A stretch of 64,000 nucleotides of DNA. Source: RGIG995 sp045543655 (GTDB lineage: Bacteria > Bacillota > Clostridia > Oscillospirales > UBA644). Shown here in pieces: positions 54,199 through 62,430 of this stretch (positions are counted from its first letter, which is position 1; each line of letters opens with the position of its first letter). The position numbers were made by a program, and so were the translations under genes. The stretch lies in the NCBI GenBank assembly GCA_045543655.1, contig JAZPXN010000068.1, positions 35,473 through 99,472 on the forward strand. The letters run 5' to 3'. The notes under the pieces are model-generated. The model was given only the letters and a program-made list of their open reading frames with translations. It was not told where the DNA came from and made no database searches.

Positions 54199-55375
54199 CA
54201 AAATAAAACTCTTTTTCTTCGCAGATATCCACGATCAGGCTTCGCACCCGTGTAACGGTCACGGAACCGTCCGAACGGGTAACGGTCTCTGCCTCAGACT
54301 CCACCGTCGCATCGTACAACCGAATACGGTCGGCCTCGTTGAGCGCGGCACGGGCCATGGCCTCCCCTTCCTCGGGAGTATACTCCAGGGTCACGGGAAC
54401 GGTCTCGTAAACAACGGTCTCGGTCAGAACGATGGGAACCGTCCCGTTATCTCCGAGCGACAAAATTTTGCGTTCCGTCACGGTATCGTAGGACTCGTAG
54501 GGAATCTTTTGGGAAACCCCGGGAAGGGTCTTTCCGAAGAAGCTCCATTCCCGCCGGATCCGCTTCCGTCCCGTACGGCGATAAACGGTCTGCTTCAGAA
54601 GGACGGTCTCTTCTGCAATATCGGTGACCCGTGCAAGGATCTCCGCCTTCGCGTGAACCACGTAATACCCGAGGCGGGTATCGCAGATTCCTCCCACGAG
54701 AAGCTCCCCCTCCTGCACCGACTGCCCCTTCCGAACGTACCGGATCCCATTTTTAACCAGAACGGAGATGATCTGTCCGTCCCGGGAGGCGACCAGATTG
54801 CAGGGGGTCTTTTCGTCAATTTCAGGCGTTTCATCCCGGAAGTGAGACAGAACCACAGCCCGACTTCCTTCCATATTGACGATAACGAATCCGACGTCGT
54901 CCAGACGAAGCATCAACCGGTAGCGAAGATCCTTAAAATCCACGGAGTTGATCCACCGTCCCACGCCGAACCCTTCTTCCGCAAGAATGGAACGAATCTG
55001 CAGGGATTGCACGGGGTCGGCATCGGGGATCTCCACCGACCAGACGAAGCCGGGAAGCACCGCCATCATGGTGCAGTAAAGTACGATTCCAAGAAACAAC
55101 CCCGGCCTGCGCCGATAAAGGAAGAGAAGGGCCGGAAGCCCCCGATCCTGTAAAAACTCCAGGGTGACGCCGCATTTTAGCGCCAACTGCGGAACCTTTT
55201 TTTTGGAAAGCAAATAAATCCTTGCGCGGATGATTCCGGGACAAACCCGCCGAATCTGCCAAATCTCCACGCCGTTTTTCATGCAAAGGGTTATAAACCT
55301 CTCGCCGTATGCTCCGAGGATCTCAATTTCCGCATATCCCGCAAACCAGCGGAACCAACTCCAAAGAAATTTCAT
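54182..55375 (-). CDS. yqfD: Sporulation protein YqfD
   Basis: 397 residues. N-terminal cytoplasmic part (VEIWQIRR), a membrane helix (LFLGIVLYCTMMAVLPGFVW), then extracytoplasmic POTRA-like and beta domains. YqfD/SpoIV-type proteins are made in the mother cell under sigma-E and act in engulfment. Starts 3 nt after yqfC. Its presence supports a spore-forming ancestry. Confidence 0.92.
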   Translation of the reverse strand: MKFLWSWFRWFAGYAEIEILGAYGERFITLCMKNGVEIWQIRRVCPGIIRARIYLLSKKKVPQLALKCGVTLEFLQDRGLPALLFLYRRRPGLFLGIVLYCTMMAVLPGFVWSVEIPDADPVQSLQIRSILAEEGFGVGRWINSVDFKDLRYRLMLRLDDVGFVIVNMEGSRAVVLSHFRDETPEIDEKTPCNLVASRDGQIISVLVKNGIRYVRKGQSVQEGELLVGGICDTRLGYYVVHAKAEILARVTDIAEETVLLKQTVYRRTGRKRIRREWSFFGKTLPGVSQKIPYESYDTVTERKILSLGDNGTVPIVLTETVVYETVPVTLEYTPEEGEAMARAALNEADRIRLYDATVESEAETVTRSDGSVTVTRVRSLIVDICEEKEFYFDDEGY

Positions 55376-55378
55376 CGG

Positions 55379-55612
55379 TCAATCCTCGAATTCCAAAGAT
55401 CGAACGATCCCTCGGACGACCACGGTGAATTCGGTCAGATTACACAGATCCAGCATATGGCCGCAGATTCGGATACTGCGCCGACCGGCGCGGATTTTTA
55501 CCGTTTCAGGCTCGTATTCCTCAATTCCCTCGCATGCGCGGATCAACACCTGAGAATTTCCTGCAAGCTCCACGGGAGGCATGGCGGAGACGCGGGCGGT
55601 TTTTCGTTTCAT
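55379..55612 (-). CDS. yqfC: Sporulation protein YqfC
   Basis: 77 residues. Small beta-rich YabP/YqfC-family protein (VLIRACEGIEEYEPETVKI, LTEFTVVVRGIVRSLEFE). The ATG 55610-55612 has AAGGAG 8 nt upstream; a GTG three codons earlier is too close. First gene of a same-strand run reaching femX at 43.1 kb, headed by a sigma-A promoter. Confidence 0.9.
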   Translation of the reverse strand: MKRKTARVSAMPPVELAGNSQVLIRACEGIEEYEPETVKIRAGRRSIRICGHMLDLCNLTEFTVVVRGIVRSLEFED

Positions 55613-55701
55613 AATCACCACTCCTTCCCTGAAAGATATTCGGAACGGCGTTAGATTATGAAAGACCGCTTAATGTTATTATATTTAATCTATCTTCAAA
55701 T

Positions 55702-55730
55702 ATTATAACACAAAATGCGGAATTTGTCAA
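55702..55730 (-). promoter_or_regulatory. Sigma-A promoter of the yqfC-femX operon
   Basis: Minus-strand TTGACA (55725-55730), 17-bp spacer and TATAAT (55702-55707), a consensus promoter about 90 bp before yqfC. It makes vegetative transcription of the downstream era, recO and holA genes likely. Confidence 0.9.
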
Positions 55731-55733
55731 TAT

Positions 55734-55768
55734 AAAAACCCGCCCGAAAGAAGGGTTCTTCGGGCGGG
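55734..55768 (-). terminator. Terminator of the GNAT/QueG-like gene
   Basis: 10-bp stem CCCGCCCGAA/TTCGGGCGGG followed by TTTTT on the minus strand, 5 nt after the stop. It insulates the gene from the yqfC promoter that begins at once. Confidence 0.9.
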
Positions 55769-55773
55769 GAGCA

Positions 55774-56874
55774 TTATTTTTTTCCGGGACAGCACCGCAC
55801 GCAGCGGTCGCATTCCACGTACCGGCCGGTCTGAATATAGGACCGGGAACGGTATTCCAAGCAAGCAGACTCGTCGATGATCTCCTTTCGGGAAACTCGT
55901 GCAGACCATTTTTTGTTTTTTAAACACTCCACGGGGCAGGCCTTGACGCACAAGGTACAATTCCCGCATTGATTCTGCCGGATATGAATGTTAGTAGGCA
56001 GATCCGCATTGACGTAAATACGGCAGGAAACGGTCTGAGAGCCGTAGATGCGATGGACCACGCGGTCGTTCTTCCCAAGCCAGCCAAGGCCGGCCCGCAT
56101 GGCAGCCGCTTTCCGGGCAAGGCTTTCGTCCACGTCGTCCCGATGAAGAGGCATTGGCAGATTCTGGACGCCCCGGTCGTTCAGATAATTGGAAACTGAG
56201 CGCAAAATTTCATTTAGCCGATCTTTTTCCCGCAGGAGCAACTCGTGGTAAGCCTCCTCACTCTCGTTCCCCGTACAGCGATAGGGGCGCATCAGCACCA
56301 ATGCCACGGGAAAGGTATCGCAATAAGGATCCTCGTCCACGGCGTAAAATCCGTAAACGAGATCGGCATATCGATCCAACATTTCGCAAAGATCCAGATA
56401 CGTTCGGATCCGATCGTCCACCGTAAGAGTCAGGGAAACGCCGTCGTCCGTCCCTCGCTTCGGAGGCGCAAAACCAAGGCTTTGAAACCACTTCCGCTCC
56501 TCCTTTTTATTGGGATCGGTCTGCAGGATAACCGTATCGCCGCCCCGTCCCACCACGGAACGTACCATGGCGCGAACCAGCTTCGCACCGGCACCGTCGT
56601 GCCGGAAGGCAGGCTCCACGGCCACGTGCGAGATTCGAAACGCGCCGTTTTTCAGATCCCGCAAAATTCCGAACCCGACCTGCGTCGCCCCCTGAAAAAC
56701 ACCGAAGCATTCGGTGTGCTCCAGCTTTGCAAACACATTGGTCTTCTTCGGCAACGTATCGGTCGCTGCACGGCGGTCGGACGCCTCGTTGAACGCCGCG
56801 TACAGGATACGGAATGACGTTTGCTGTACGGCGTGACGGGTTACGTCCAACTTTTTAACGGTGTATCGTGCCAC
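55774..56874 (-). CDS. GNAT acetyltransferase fused to QueG-like iron-sulfur domain
   Basis: 366 residues. Residues 1-155 form a GNAT domain (ISHVAVEPAFRHDGAGAKLV is the acetyl-CoA motif). Residues about 165-366 resemble the C-terminal part of epoxyqueuosine reductase-like proteins: AAAMRAGLGWLGKNDRVVH and GSQTVSCRIYVNADLP, a [4Fe-4S] motif CGNCTLCVKACPVECL, and a second cysteine cluster CDRCVRCCPGK. No full cobalamin-binding half is present. This pairing is unusual and its substrate is unknown. GTG start with AAAGGA 8 nt upstream. Divergent from the flippase gene. Confidence 0.82.
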   Translation of the reverse strand: MARYTVKKLDVTRHAVQQTSFRILYAAFNEASDRRAATDTLPKKTNVFAKLEHTECFGVFQGATQVGFGILRDLKNGAFRISHVAVEPAFRHDGAGAKLVRAMVRSVVGRGGDTVILQTDPNKKEERKWFQSLGFAPPKRGTDDGVSLTLTVDDRIRTYLDLCEMLDRYADLVYGFYAVDEDPYCDTFPVALVLMRPYRCTGNESEEAYHELLLREKDRLNEILRSVSNYLNDRGVQNLPMPLHRDDVDESLARKAAAMRAGLGWLGKNDRVVHRIYGSQTVSCRIYVNADLPTNIHIRQNQCGNCTLCVKACPVECLKNKKWSARVSRKEIIDESACLEYRSRSYIQTGRYVECDRCVRCCPGKK

Positions 56875-56940
56875 TTTTCATTTCCTTTCCGTCCGGCAGA
56901 GCCGGCATATTCGACAAACGTAAACGCATATATTATTGCG

Positions 56941-58500
56941 GTGGTAAGCTTGATTAAGAAAGAATTCGTGAAAAACGCTATCGGGGTTTCCGTAGTGTCT
57001 CTTCTCATGAGCGTACTTGGGGTATTCTTCCGCACCTACGCCTCCAACCGGGCGGGCTCGGAAGCAATGGGGCTTTTGCAATTGGTACTCTCGGTCTATT
57101 ATCCGGCCTGCACCCTGGCGTCGTCGGGGGTATACGTTGCGTCGACCCGTCTCTGTGCGGAAGCGCTGGCAAAACGGAATCGGAGCGTCGGAAAAATCGT
57201 CTCCGGTTGCATCGTATACGGGCTCGGATTCGGAACGGCGGCGTTTCTGCTCCTTTTCTTCGGAGCCGACCCCATCGCGCGCTTTTGGCTTCGCTTCCCA
57301 GAAGCAGAGATCCCATTGAAAATACTGGCGTTCGGCCTTCCCTTCCTATCTGCCTCCAACGCCCTGCAGGGGTTCTTTCTATCCCTGCGAAAGGCGTCGT
57401 ATTCCACGGTATTGCAGGTCACGGAGGATCTTTCCAAGATCGGAGCCACGGTGATCTTATTCATGCTGTTTCTGAAAAACGGTCCACAAGCGGCCCTCTG
57501 CGCTATGGTGGCAGGAATGGCCGTGGGAGAGATCGTATCCTGCCTTTGGGGATACGCATTATATCGAAACAGAGTAAAACACCACTCGTTTGACGGCATC
57601 GAAAATACCCGGGGGATCTTTGGAGAAATCGCAAAAATCGCGCTCCCCTGCGCCTTCAGCGGATATCTTCGTTCTGCCATCGGCATGACGGAAAACGTGC
57701 TCGTGCCCCGGGGATTGGAGGCGTGGGGACTGACGCCGGAGCAAACCTTGGCGGCCCTGGGAAAATTCGAGGGAATGGCCCTTCCGGTCCTGATCTTTCC
57801 CGCGACCTTTCTTTCGGTAGTATCCAAATTACTGGTGCCGGAGATTACTGCCGAAAACGCACTCGGAAACAAATCAAACAACATAAAAACAATAAATACG
57901 GTGTTAAAAAGCACCATGACCTACTCGGTTTTCATCGGATGCTTTGCCCTGATTTTCGGAAAAGAAACCGGCCTTGCCCTGTACGGCGACGAGACCTGCG
58001 GAAGATGCCTGACGATCCTCGCACCAATGGTCCCCATCCTCTACGGGGATCGGGTCATCGACGGAATCATGAAGGGGTACGATAAGCAGCTGACCACCAT
58101 GAAGATCAATCTTCTGGATTCCCTTCTACAGACGGCCGGCGCGTGGCTATTGATTCCGAAGACCGGAATAGGAGGATACATCGGGATTTTCTGCGCCGGG
58201 ACCGCGTTAAACTTCGTTCTGTCTTTTCTTTCACTGAAGCGGACCTGCGGAATCCGTTTTCCCTTCCGGGAAGGAATTTTCCTGCCGCTCTGCAAAGCGA
58301 TCGTCGCCCTCACGCCCTGCAAGCTTCTTTCGGTGTTGGCCGGGACGTCCCCCTGGGTTTGTCTGTCCCTCTCTGCGTTGGGATATGCAACGATAATTCT
58401 GTGGCCGCTGCGAAAAAAGATCGGGAAGATCAAATATCCGAAATCTTTATCTCCCCGGAAGCGAGGGTCTTCAGGTACTGAACGACGAACTGCTCCGTAA
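56941..58500 (+). CDS. SpoVB-like polysaccharide flippase (MATE/MVF superfamily)
   Basis: About 519 residues with 12-14 membrane helices. The start (LIKKEFVKNAIGVSVVSLL, RTYASNRAGSEAMGLLQL) and repeated pattern match SpoVB/Wzx-like lipid-linked oligosaccharide flippases. In sporulating Bacillota SpoVB-type proteins act in cortex formation. The start is uncertain: GTG at 56941 or TTG at 56950, neither with a strong ribosome-binding site. The last 24 residues (SLSPRKRGSSGTERRTAP) are basic and overlap the convergent gene by 71 nt. Confidence 0.82.
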   Translation: MVSLIKKEFVKNAIGVSVVSLLMSVLGVFFRTYASNRAGSEAMGLLQLVLSVYYPACTLASSGVYVASTRLCAEALAKRNRSVGKIVSGCIVYGLGFGTAAFLLLFFGADPIARFWLRFPEAEIPLKILAFGLPFLSASNALQGFFLSLRKASYSTVLQVTEDLSKIGATVILFMLFLKNGPQAALCAMVAGMAVGEIVSCLWGYALYRNRVKHHSFDGIENTRGIFGEIAKIALPCAFSGYLRSAIGMTENVLVPRGLEAWGLTPEQTLAALGKFEGMALPVLIFPATFLSVVSKLLVPEITAENALGNKSNNIKTINTVLKSTMTYSVFIGCFALIFGKETGLALYGDETCGRCLTILAPMVPILYGDRVIDGIMKGYDKQLTTMKINLLDSLLQTAGAWLLIPKTGIGGYIGIFCAGTALNFVLSFLSLKRTCGIRFPFREGIFLPLCKAIVALTPCKLLSVLAGTSPWVCLSLSALGYATIILWPLRKKIGKIKYPKSLSPRKRGSSGTERRTAP

Positions 58501-59479
58501 GAGATCTGCCCCGCGAGAAGGGATCTCCCAGCACGGGGTCCGTATAAAACCGGGTCAAACGGGGATAGGTAAGCGTAAAGGTGGCGCCGTTATGCCCTCG
58601 CGAGCGGACGTTGAGAGAACCGCCGTGCATCTCCACCCGGCGACGAATGGAAGTGTTCCCCAGATCGATCCCCCAATCCTCCCCCAGACAAGGCTCGTCC
58701 AGGGAGCGGATCATCGGGCCGCAGGAAAATTTGATAATCACTTCCTCTTCCGTATTTTCGATCGTTACGGTAATCTTCGGCTTTTCCTGTCGGAAATAAA
58801 GGGTAGAGAGAACGTCCGAAAAGAGCAGGATCATCACGTCCCGCTCTACGGGGATATAGCTGGCTACCTCGGGACGCTTGTATTTCATCACCTTGAAAGC
58901 GTCTCCGCAGACCGCAAGAACCGCCGCAGCGTCGCAAAGAGCGTTTCCGGTATCTTTTTGCGGAAAAGAATTCCCCATCCGGGAAAAGAACATACTCATC
59001 CGGAGCATTTTCAGCCGCATGGCCTCAATAATAAACTTCATCCCGTTCTCGTCGAATTTGGTGGGGTTGTCCTTGTACACCTGAAGCTGACGAAGGCTTT
59101 GATTGATGGGATTGGTTACGTACCGCTCCAGAGAATTCAGGATCTCACTGTCGGAAAACAGCGGGATCGTCTTGTCCGCACCGTCGGAATCATAGGATAC
59201 GTAAAGATACGAATATTCAACCTCTCCGGCCGGCGTAATGACCGGATCGAAGGTCAGAGACAACCGTGCCTGTCGGTCGTAAGACACGGAAATGGCGTTC
59301 CCTTTGATGGCTTTGGCAATCTGCTCCAGCTCGGACGGAGTATACCGCGCGTGCAGTCCGTCGGCAGAAGCCAAAATGGGATACTGCCGTTTTGCCGCGT
59401 TATTCACGTAAATCAAATCCATCCCGGCCGAAACGATCATAACCGGGGAGCACACCCGGTCAAAATGACGAAAATCCAT
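58430..59479 (-). CDS. PAS plus degenerate histidine-kinase-like ATPase protein
   Basis: 349 residues. N-terminal PAS-like region (VCSPVMIVSAGMDLIYVNNAAKRQ), a helical part where a phosphoacceptor His box would be expected (NPINQSLRQLQVYK, no H-E/D), and a C-terminal HATPase-like fold. The N box (LLFSDVLSTLYF) lacks the usual Asn, and the G boxes are only partly kept (DWGIDLGNTSIRRRVEMHGGSL). It probably lacks kinase activity and may bind a partner. It follows spoIIID by 60 bp on the same strand, so a sporulation link is possible. Confidence 0.72.
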   Translation of the reverse strand: MDFRHFDRVCSPVMIVSAGMDLIYVNNAAKRQYPILASADGLHARYTPSELEQIAKAIKGNAISVSYDRQARLSLTFDPVITPAGEVEYSYLYVSYDSDGADKTIPLFSDSEILNSLERYVTNPINQSLRQLQVYKDNPTKFDENGMKFIIEAMRLKMLRMSMFFSRMGNSFPQKDTGNALCDAAAVLAVCGDAFKVMKYKRPEVASYIPVERDVMILLFSDVLSTLYFRQEKPKITVTIENTEEEVIIKFSCGPMIRSLDEPCLGEDWGIDLGNTSIRRRVEMHGGSLNVRSRGHNGATFTLTYPRLTRFYTDPVLGDPFSRGRSLTEQFVVQYLKTLASGEIKISDI

Positions 59480-59539
59480 GACACAACTCTCCTGAAACGA
59501 AATTGCTACGTTTCATTATATCATACTTCCCGAACGGTG

Positions 59540-59809
59540 TCAAGAGGTCCGATGCTGAAGTTCCTGGAGAATCCGGTATTTTTCCCGGGTGGCAAGACCG
59601 CCCCGCAGATGCCGTTCCGACTTGTTCTGATCCAGCACCGTCCGAACCTGCTCGTACAGACCGCCGTTATATTCTTTCAGCCGACAGGTGACGTCTTTGT
59701 GCACCGTAGACTTTGAAATCCCGAACTGCTTTGCCGCCTCCCGTACCGTGGCACCGTTCTCAATAATATAGACGGCAAGGGTAATAACCCGTTGGCGAAG
59801 TTCTTCCAT
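59540..59809 (-). CDS. spoIIID: Sporulation transcription factor SpoIIID
   Basis: 89 residues. Helix-turn-helix (ATVREAAKQFGISKSTVHKD) and the family C-terminus HLRGGLATREKY. Mother-cell regulator that modifies the sigma-E regulon and supports sigma-K production. ATG with TGGAGG 7 nt upstream and a sigma-E-like promoter. The strongest single sign in this window of endospore formation. Confidence 0.96.
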   Translation of the reverse strand: MEELRQRVITLAVYIIENGATVREAAKQFGISKSTVHKDVTCRLKEYNGGLYEQVRTVLDQNKSERHLRGGLATREKYRILQELQHRTS

Positions 59810-59838
59810 AGATGTTCCTCCATTTCTGTTTCTACTGC

Positions 59839-59867
59839 AATCTATGAAGAAAACTGCCGGGATATTC
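59839..59867 (-). promoter_or_regulatory. Candidate sigma-E promoter of spoIIID
   Basis: Minus-strand GAATATC (59861-59867), 14-bp spacer, CATAGATT (59839-59846). It resembles the sigma-E consensus (KMATATT, then CATACANT) and lies about 30 bp before spoIIID, which is sigma-E-dependent in Bacillus. Confidence 0.55.
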
Positions 59868-59878
59868 CCGAAATCCTC

Positions 59879-59907
59879 TTGACATTTATCACAATATGTT
59901 GTATAAT
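59879..59907 (+). promoter_or_regulatory. Sigma-A promoter of the DacA-like gene
   Basis: TTGACA (59879-59884), 17-bp spacer and TATAAT (59902-59907), about 52 bp before the start codon. Confidence 0.9.
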
Positions 59908-59958
59908 ATAATTATAGCAACACGCTTGAACGAAAACACGTACGAACAGGAAATGATT

Positions 59959-61374
59959 ATGAAAAAGATTCTTTCTTTCTTTTGCGTCTTCGTCCTGACG
60001 CTTTCCCTGGTCGCACTCCCGGCCATGGCGGAAAACGAACCCGACGCTCCCCTTGCGGAGCCAGCCGTGGCTTCCGGTGCCGCCGTAGTTATGGACGCGG
60101 AAACGGGATCGGTTCTGTATCAGAAAAATATGACCGAGAAGCTTGCGCCCGCCGACACGGCTCAGATCATGACCGTCCTTCTGGGCATTGAATCGGGCAA
60201 GATCGACGAGACCTTTACCGTCACGAAGGAAATCGTGGACAGCGTGGATCGGGAAGGAACTCACATCTCCCTTTCGGAAGGGGAAGAGGTCAAAATCCGC
60301 GATCTTCTCCACGCCACCGTTCTTGCCTCCGCATCCGACGCCGCAAAGTCCATTGCCGCCGCCGTCAGCGGAACCGAGGAGGCCTTTGCAGAAGCCATGA
60401 ACGCCCGGATGAAGAAGCTGGGAGCACTGAACACCACCTTCACCAACGCGGACGGGTCTTACGACGAACACAACTTTACCACGGCGCAGGATATGGCTCT
60501 GCTTACGAAGGAAGCTATGAAGAACGAAACCTTCCGCAGCGTCTTCAAGCAATCCTCTTACACCATGGAAAGCACCAATAAAAACGCAACCGGTCGCTCG
60601 ATCACGACCCTGTGCCTGCTTCTGAAGAACAGTGATATGGACGTGAAATACGAATGGGCCGTGGGCGGGAAAACCGGCTGGAACCGGAAATCCGGATACA
60701 ATCTGATTTCCGCGGCGGAAAAAGACGGGAGAACGCTGATCTGCGTTATTCTGAACGCCCAGGCCTCCAAAGACCGCTATACCGACACCATCGCACTGTT
60801 TGATTACGTATTCTCCGCATACCGCAACGTGGCGGTTCCCACCACCCTCCTCCCTCCTACGGAGATTCCCGTAATGAAGAACGGAGTAATCGCCCGGCGC
60901 ATCGTGGTATCCATTCCCGAAGGAACGTTCCTTTCCACCAACGCGAATTTCCAAGAAGGGACCATGACCGTCTCGTCCCTGCCGCCCCACGTCACCGAGG
61001 GGGAAACCAATCTCCGACTGACGGTGTCGGCCAAGGACACCTCCAATAACACCGTGGTGCTTGGCACCGTTATTCTGGATATTGAGACCAAGGAAATCCC
61101 CCTGGAAGAGGTCCCCGGAGGAGAAAAAGTGGTGCCGGCCTCTTTCGGAGCGAAGCTTTGGAACGTCGTTAAAGTAATCCTGATCGTTCTCGGATGCGTC
61201 ATCGGCGGGATCGTCCTTCTTGCCGGAGTTCTGTTCCTGATCTCCTATCTGCAGCGCAGACAGCGTCAGATCGCCCGCCGCAGACGGCTGGAGGAACAGA
61301 AGCTGGAAGAACAGACCGAGGCCGACAAGGCGGCACAGCCCAGCCTTCGCCACGGCCGGCGGGGCAAAAAATAA
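59959..61374 (+). CDS. D-alanyl-D-alanine carboxypeptidase-like protein, catalytic residues lost
   Basis: 471 residues, peptidase S11 (DacA/PBP5) fold. Signal peptide (residues 1-24, cut after PAMA), transpeptidase-like domain to about 275, a beta domain, then a C-terminal membrane helix (about 395-420) and basic tail. The fold is obvious: AAVVMDAETGSVLYQKN, DLLHATVLAS, WAVGGKTGWNRKSGYNLI. But the SxxK motif, normally P-A-S-x-T-K-I-M-T, reads PADTAQIMT, so the nucleophile is Asp66 and the general base Gln69. SxN reads SAS (Ser126 for Asn). Only KTG (238-240) is intact. It should not hydrolyse D-Ala-D-Ala or bind penicillin covalently. The ATG 59959 has ACAGGA 7 nt upstream. Confidence 0.9.
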   Translation: MKKILSFFCVFVLTLSLVALPAMAENEPDAPLAEPAVASGAAVVMDAETGSVLYQKNMTEKLAPADTAQIMTVLLGIESGKIDETFTVTKEIVDSVDREGTHISLSEGEEVKIRDLLHATVLASASDAAKSIAAAVSGTEEAFAEAMNARMKKLGALNTTFTNADGSYDEHNFTTAQDMALLTKEAMKNETFRSVFKQSSYTMESTNKNATGRSITTLCLLLKNSDMDVKYEWAVGGKTGWNRKSGYNLISAAEKDGRTLICVILNAQASKDRYTDTIALFDYVFSAYRNVAVPTTLLPPTEIPVMKNGVIARRIVVSIPEGTFLSTNANFQEGTMTVSSLPPHVTEGETNLRLTVSAKDTSNNTVVLGTVILDIETKEIPLEEVPGGEKVVPASFGAKLWNVVKVILIVLGCVIGGIVLLAGVLFLISYLQRRQRQIARRRRLEEQKLEEQTEADKAAQPSLRHGRRGKK

Positions 61375-61413
61375 TCAAGCGTAAATTTAAACAAGTATAA
61401 AGGAGACAGTATC

Positions 61414-62412
61414 ATGATTTTAGTTACCGGAGGAGCCGGCTATATCGGAAGCCATACCTGCGTCGAACTGCTTGAAAGAGGCTATGAAATCGTCATTATG
61501 GACAATTTCAGCAATTCCAAGCCCGATGCCCTCGACAAGATCCGCCAGATCACCGGAAAGGATTTTAAATTCTACGAAGCCGATATGTGCGATCGGGACG
61601 CCATGGATAAAATTTTTGCAGAAAACGAGATCAACGCCGTCATCCATTTTGCCGGCTACAAGGCCGTCGGCGAATCGGTCCAGAAGCCCCTGATGTACTA
61701 TTATAATAATTTGATGGGGACGATCGTTCTCTGCGAGGCTATGAAGAAATACGGCTGCAAGAAGATGCTCTTCTCCTCCTCCGCAACCGTTTACGGCAAC
61801 CCCGCCACCGTTCCCATCCGGGAGGATTTCCCCCTTTCCACCACCAATCCTTACGGAACCACCAAGCTGATGATCGAACAGATCCTCACCGACGTGGTCA
61901 AGGCAAATCCCGACTGGAGCGTCGTTCTGCTGCGGTACTTTAATCCCATCGGCGCCCACAAGAGCGGCCTTATCGGGGAAAACCCCAACGGCATTCCCAA
62001 CAACCTCGTTCCCTACGTTGCCCGGGTCGCCTGCGGCAAATACGAAGCGGTTCACGTCTTCGGCAACGATTATCCCACCCCCGACGGCACCGGCGTGCGT
62101 GACTATATTCACGTGGTCGATCTGGCCCTCGGTCACGTCAAGGCCATGGAAAAAGCCATGACCTGCGACGGCGTCAACGTATACAACCTGGGCACCGGAA
62201 AGGGCTACAGCGTTCTCGATATCATCAAGGCCTACGAAAAGGCCTGCGGCAAGGAGATTCCCTACGTCATCGATCCCCGCCGCCCCGGTGATATTCCCAC
62301 CTGCTATGCGGATCCCGCAAAATCTCTGGAGGAGCTGGGCTGGAAGGCCACGATGGGCATTGAAGAAATGTGCGCAGACTCCTGGAGATTTACCGTAAAC
62401 AATCAAGACTAA
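61414..62412 (+). CDS. galE: UDP-glucose 4-epimerase
   Basis: 332 residues, extended short-chain dehydrogenase. NAD-binding GGAGYIGSHTCVELL, catalytic YGTTK (Tyr-x3-Lys), and SSSATVYGNP. Interconverts UDP-glucose and UDP-galactose for surface glycans and galactose use. ATG with AAAGGAG 8 nt upstream. Confidence 0.96.
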   Translation: MILVTGGAGYIGSHTCVELLERGYEIVIMDNFSNSKPDALDKIRQITGKDFKFYEADMCDRDAMDKIFAENEINAVIHFAGYKAVGESVQKPLMYYYNNLMGTIVLCEAMKKYGCKKMLFSSSATVYGNPATVPIREDFPLSTTNPYGTTKLMIEQILTDVVKANPDWSVVLLRYFNPIGAHKSGLIGENPNGIPNNLVPYVARVACGKYEAVHVFGNDYPTPDGTGVRDYIHVVDLALGHVKAMEKAMTCDGVNVYNLGTGKGYSVLDIIKAYEKACGKEIPYVIDPRRPGDIPTCYADPAKSLEELGWKATMGIEEMCADSWRFTVNNQD

Positions 62413-62430
62413 TCTTTGAAAGGAACCCAC

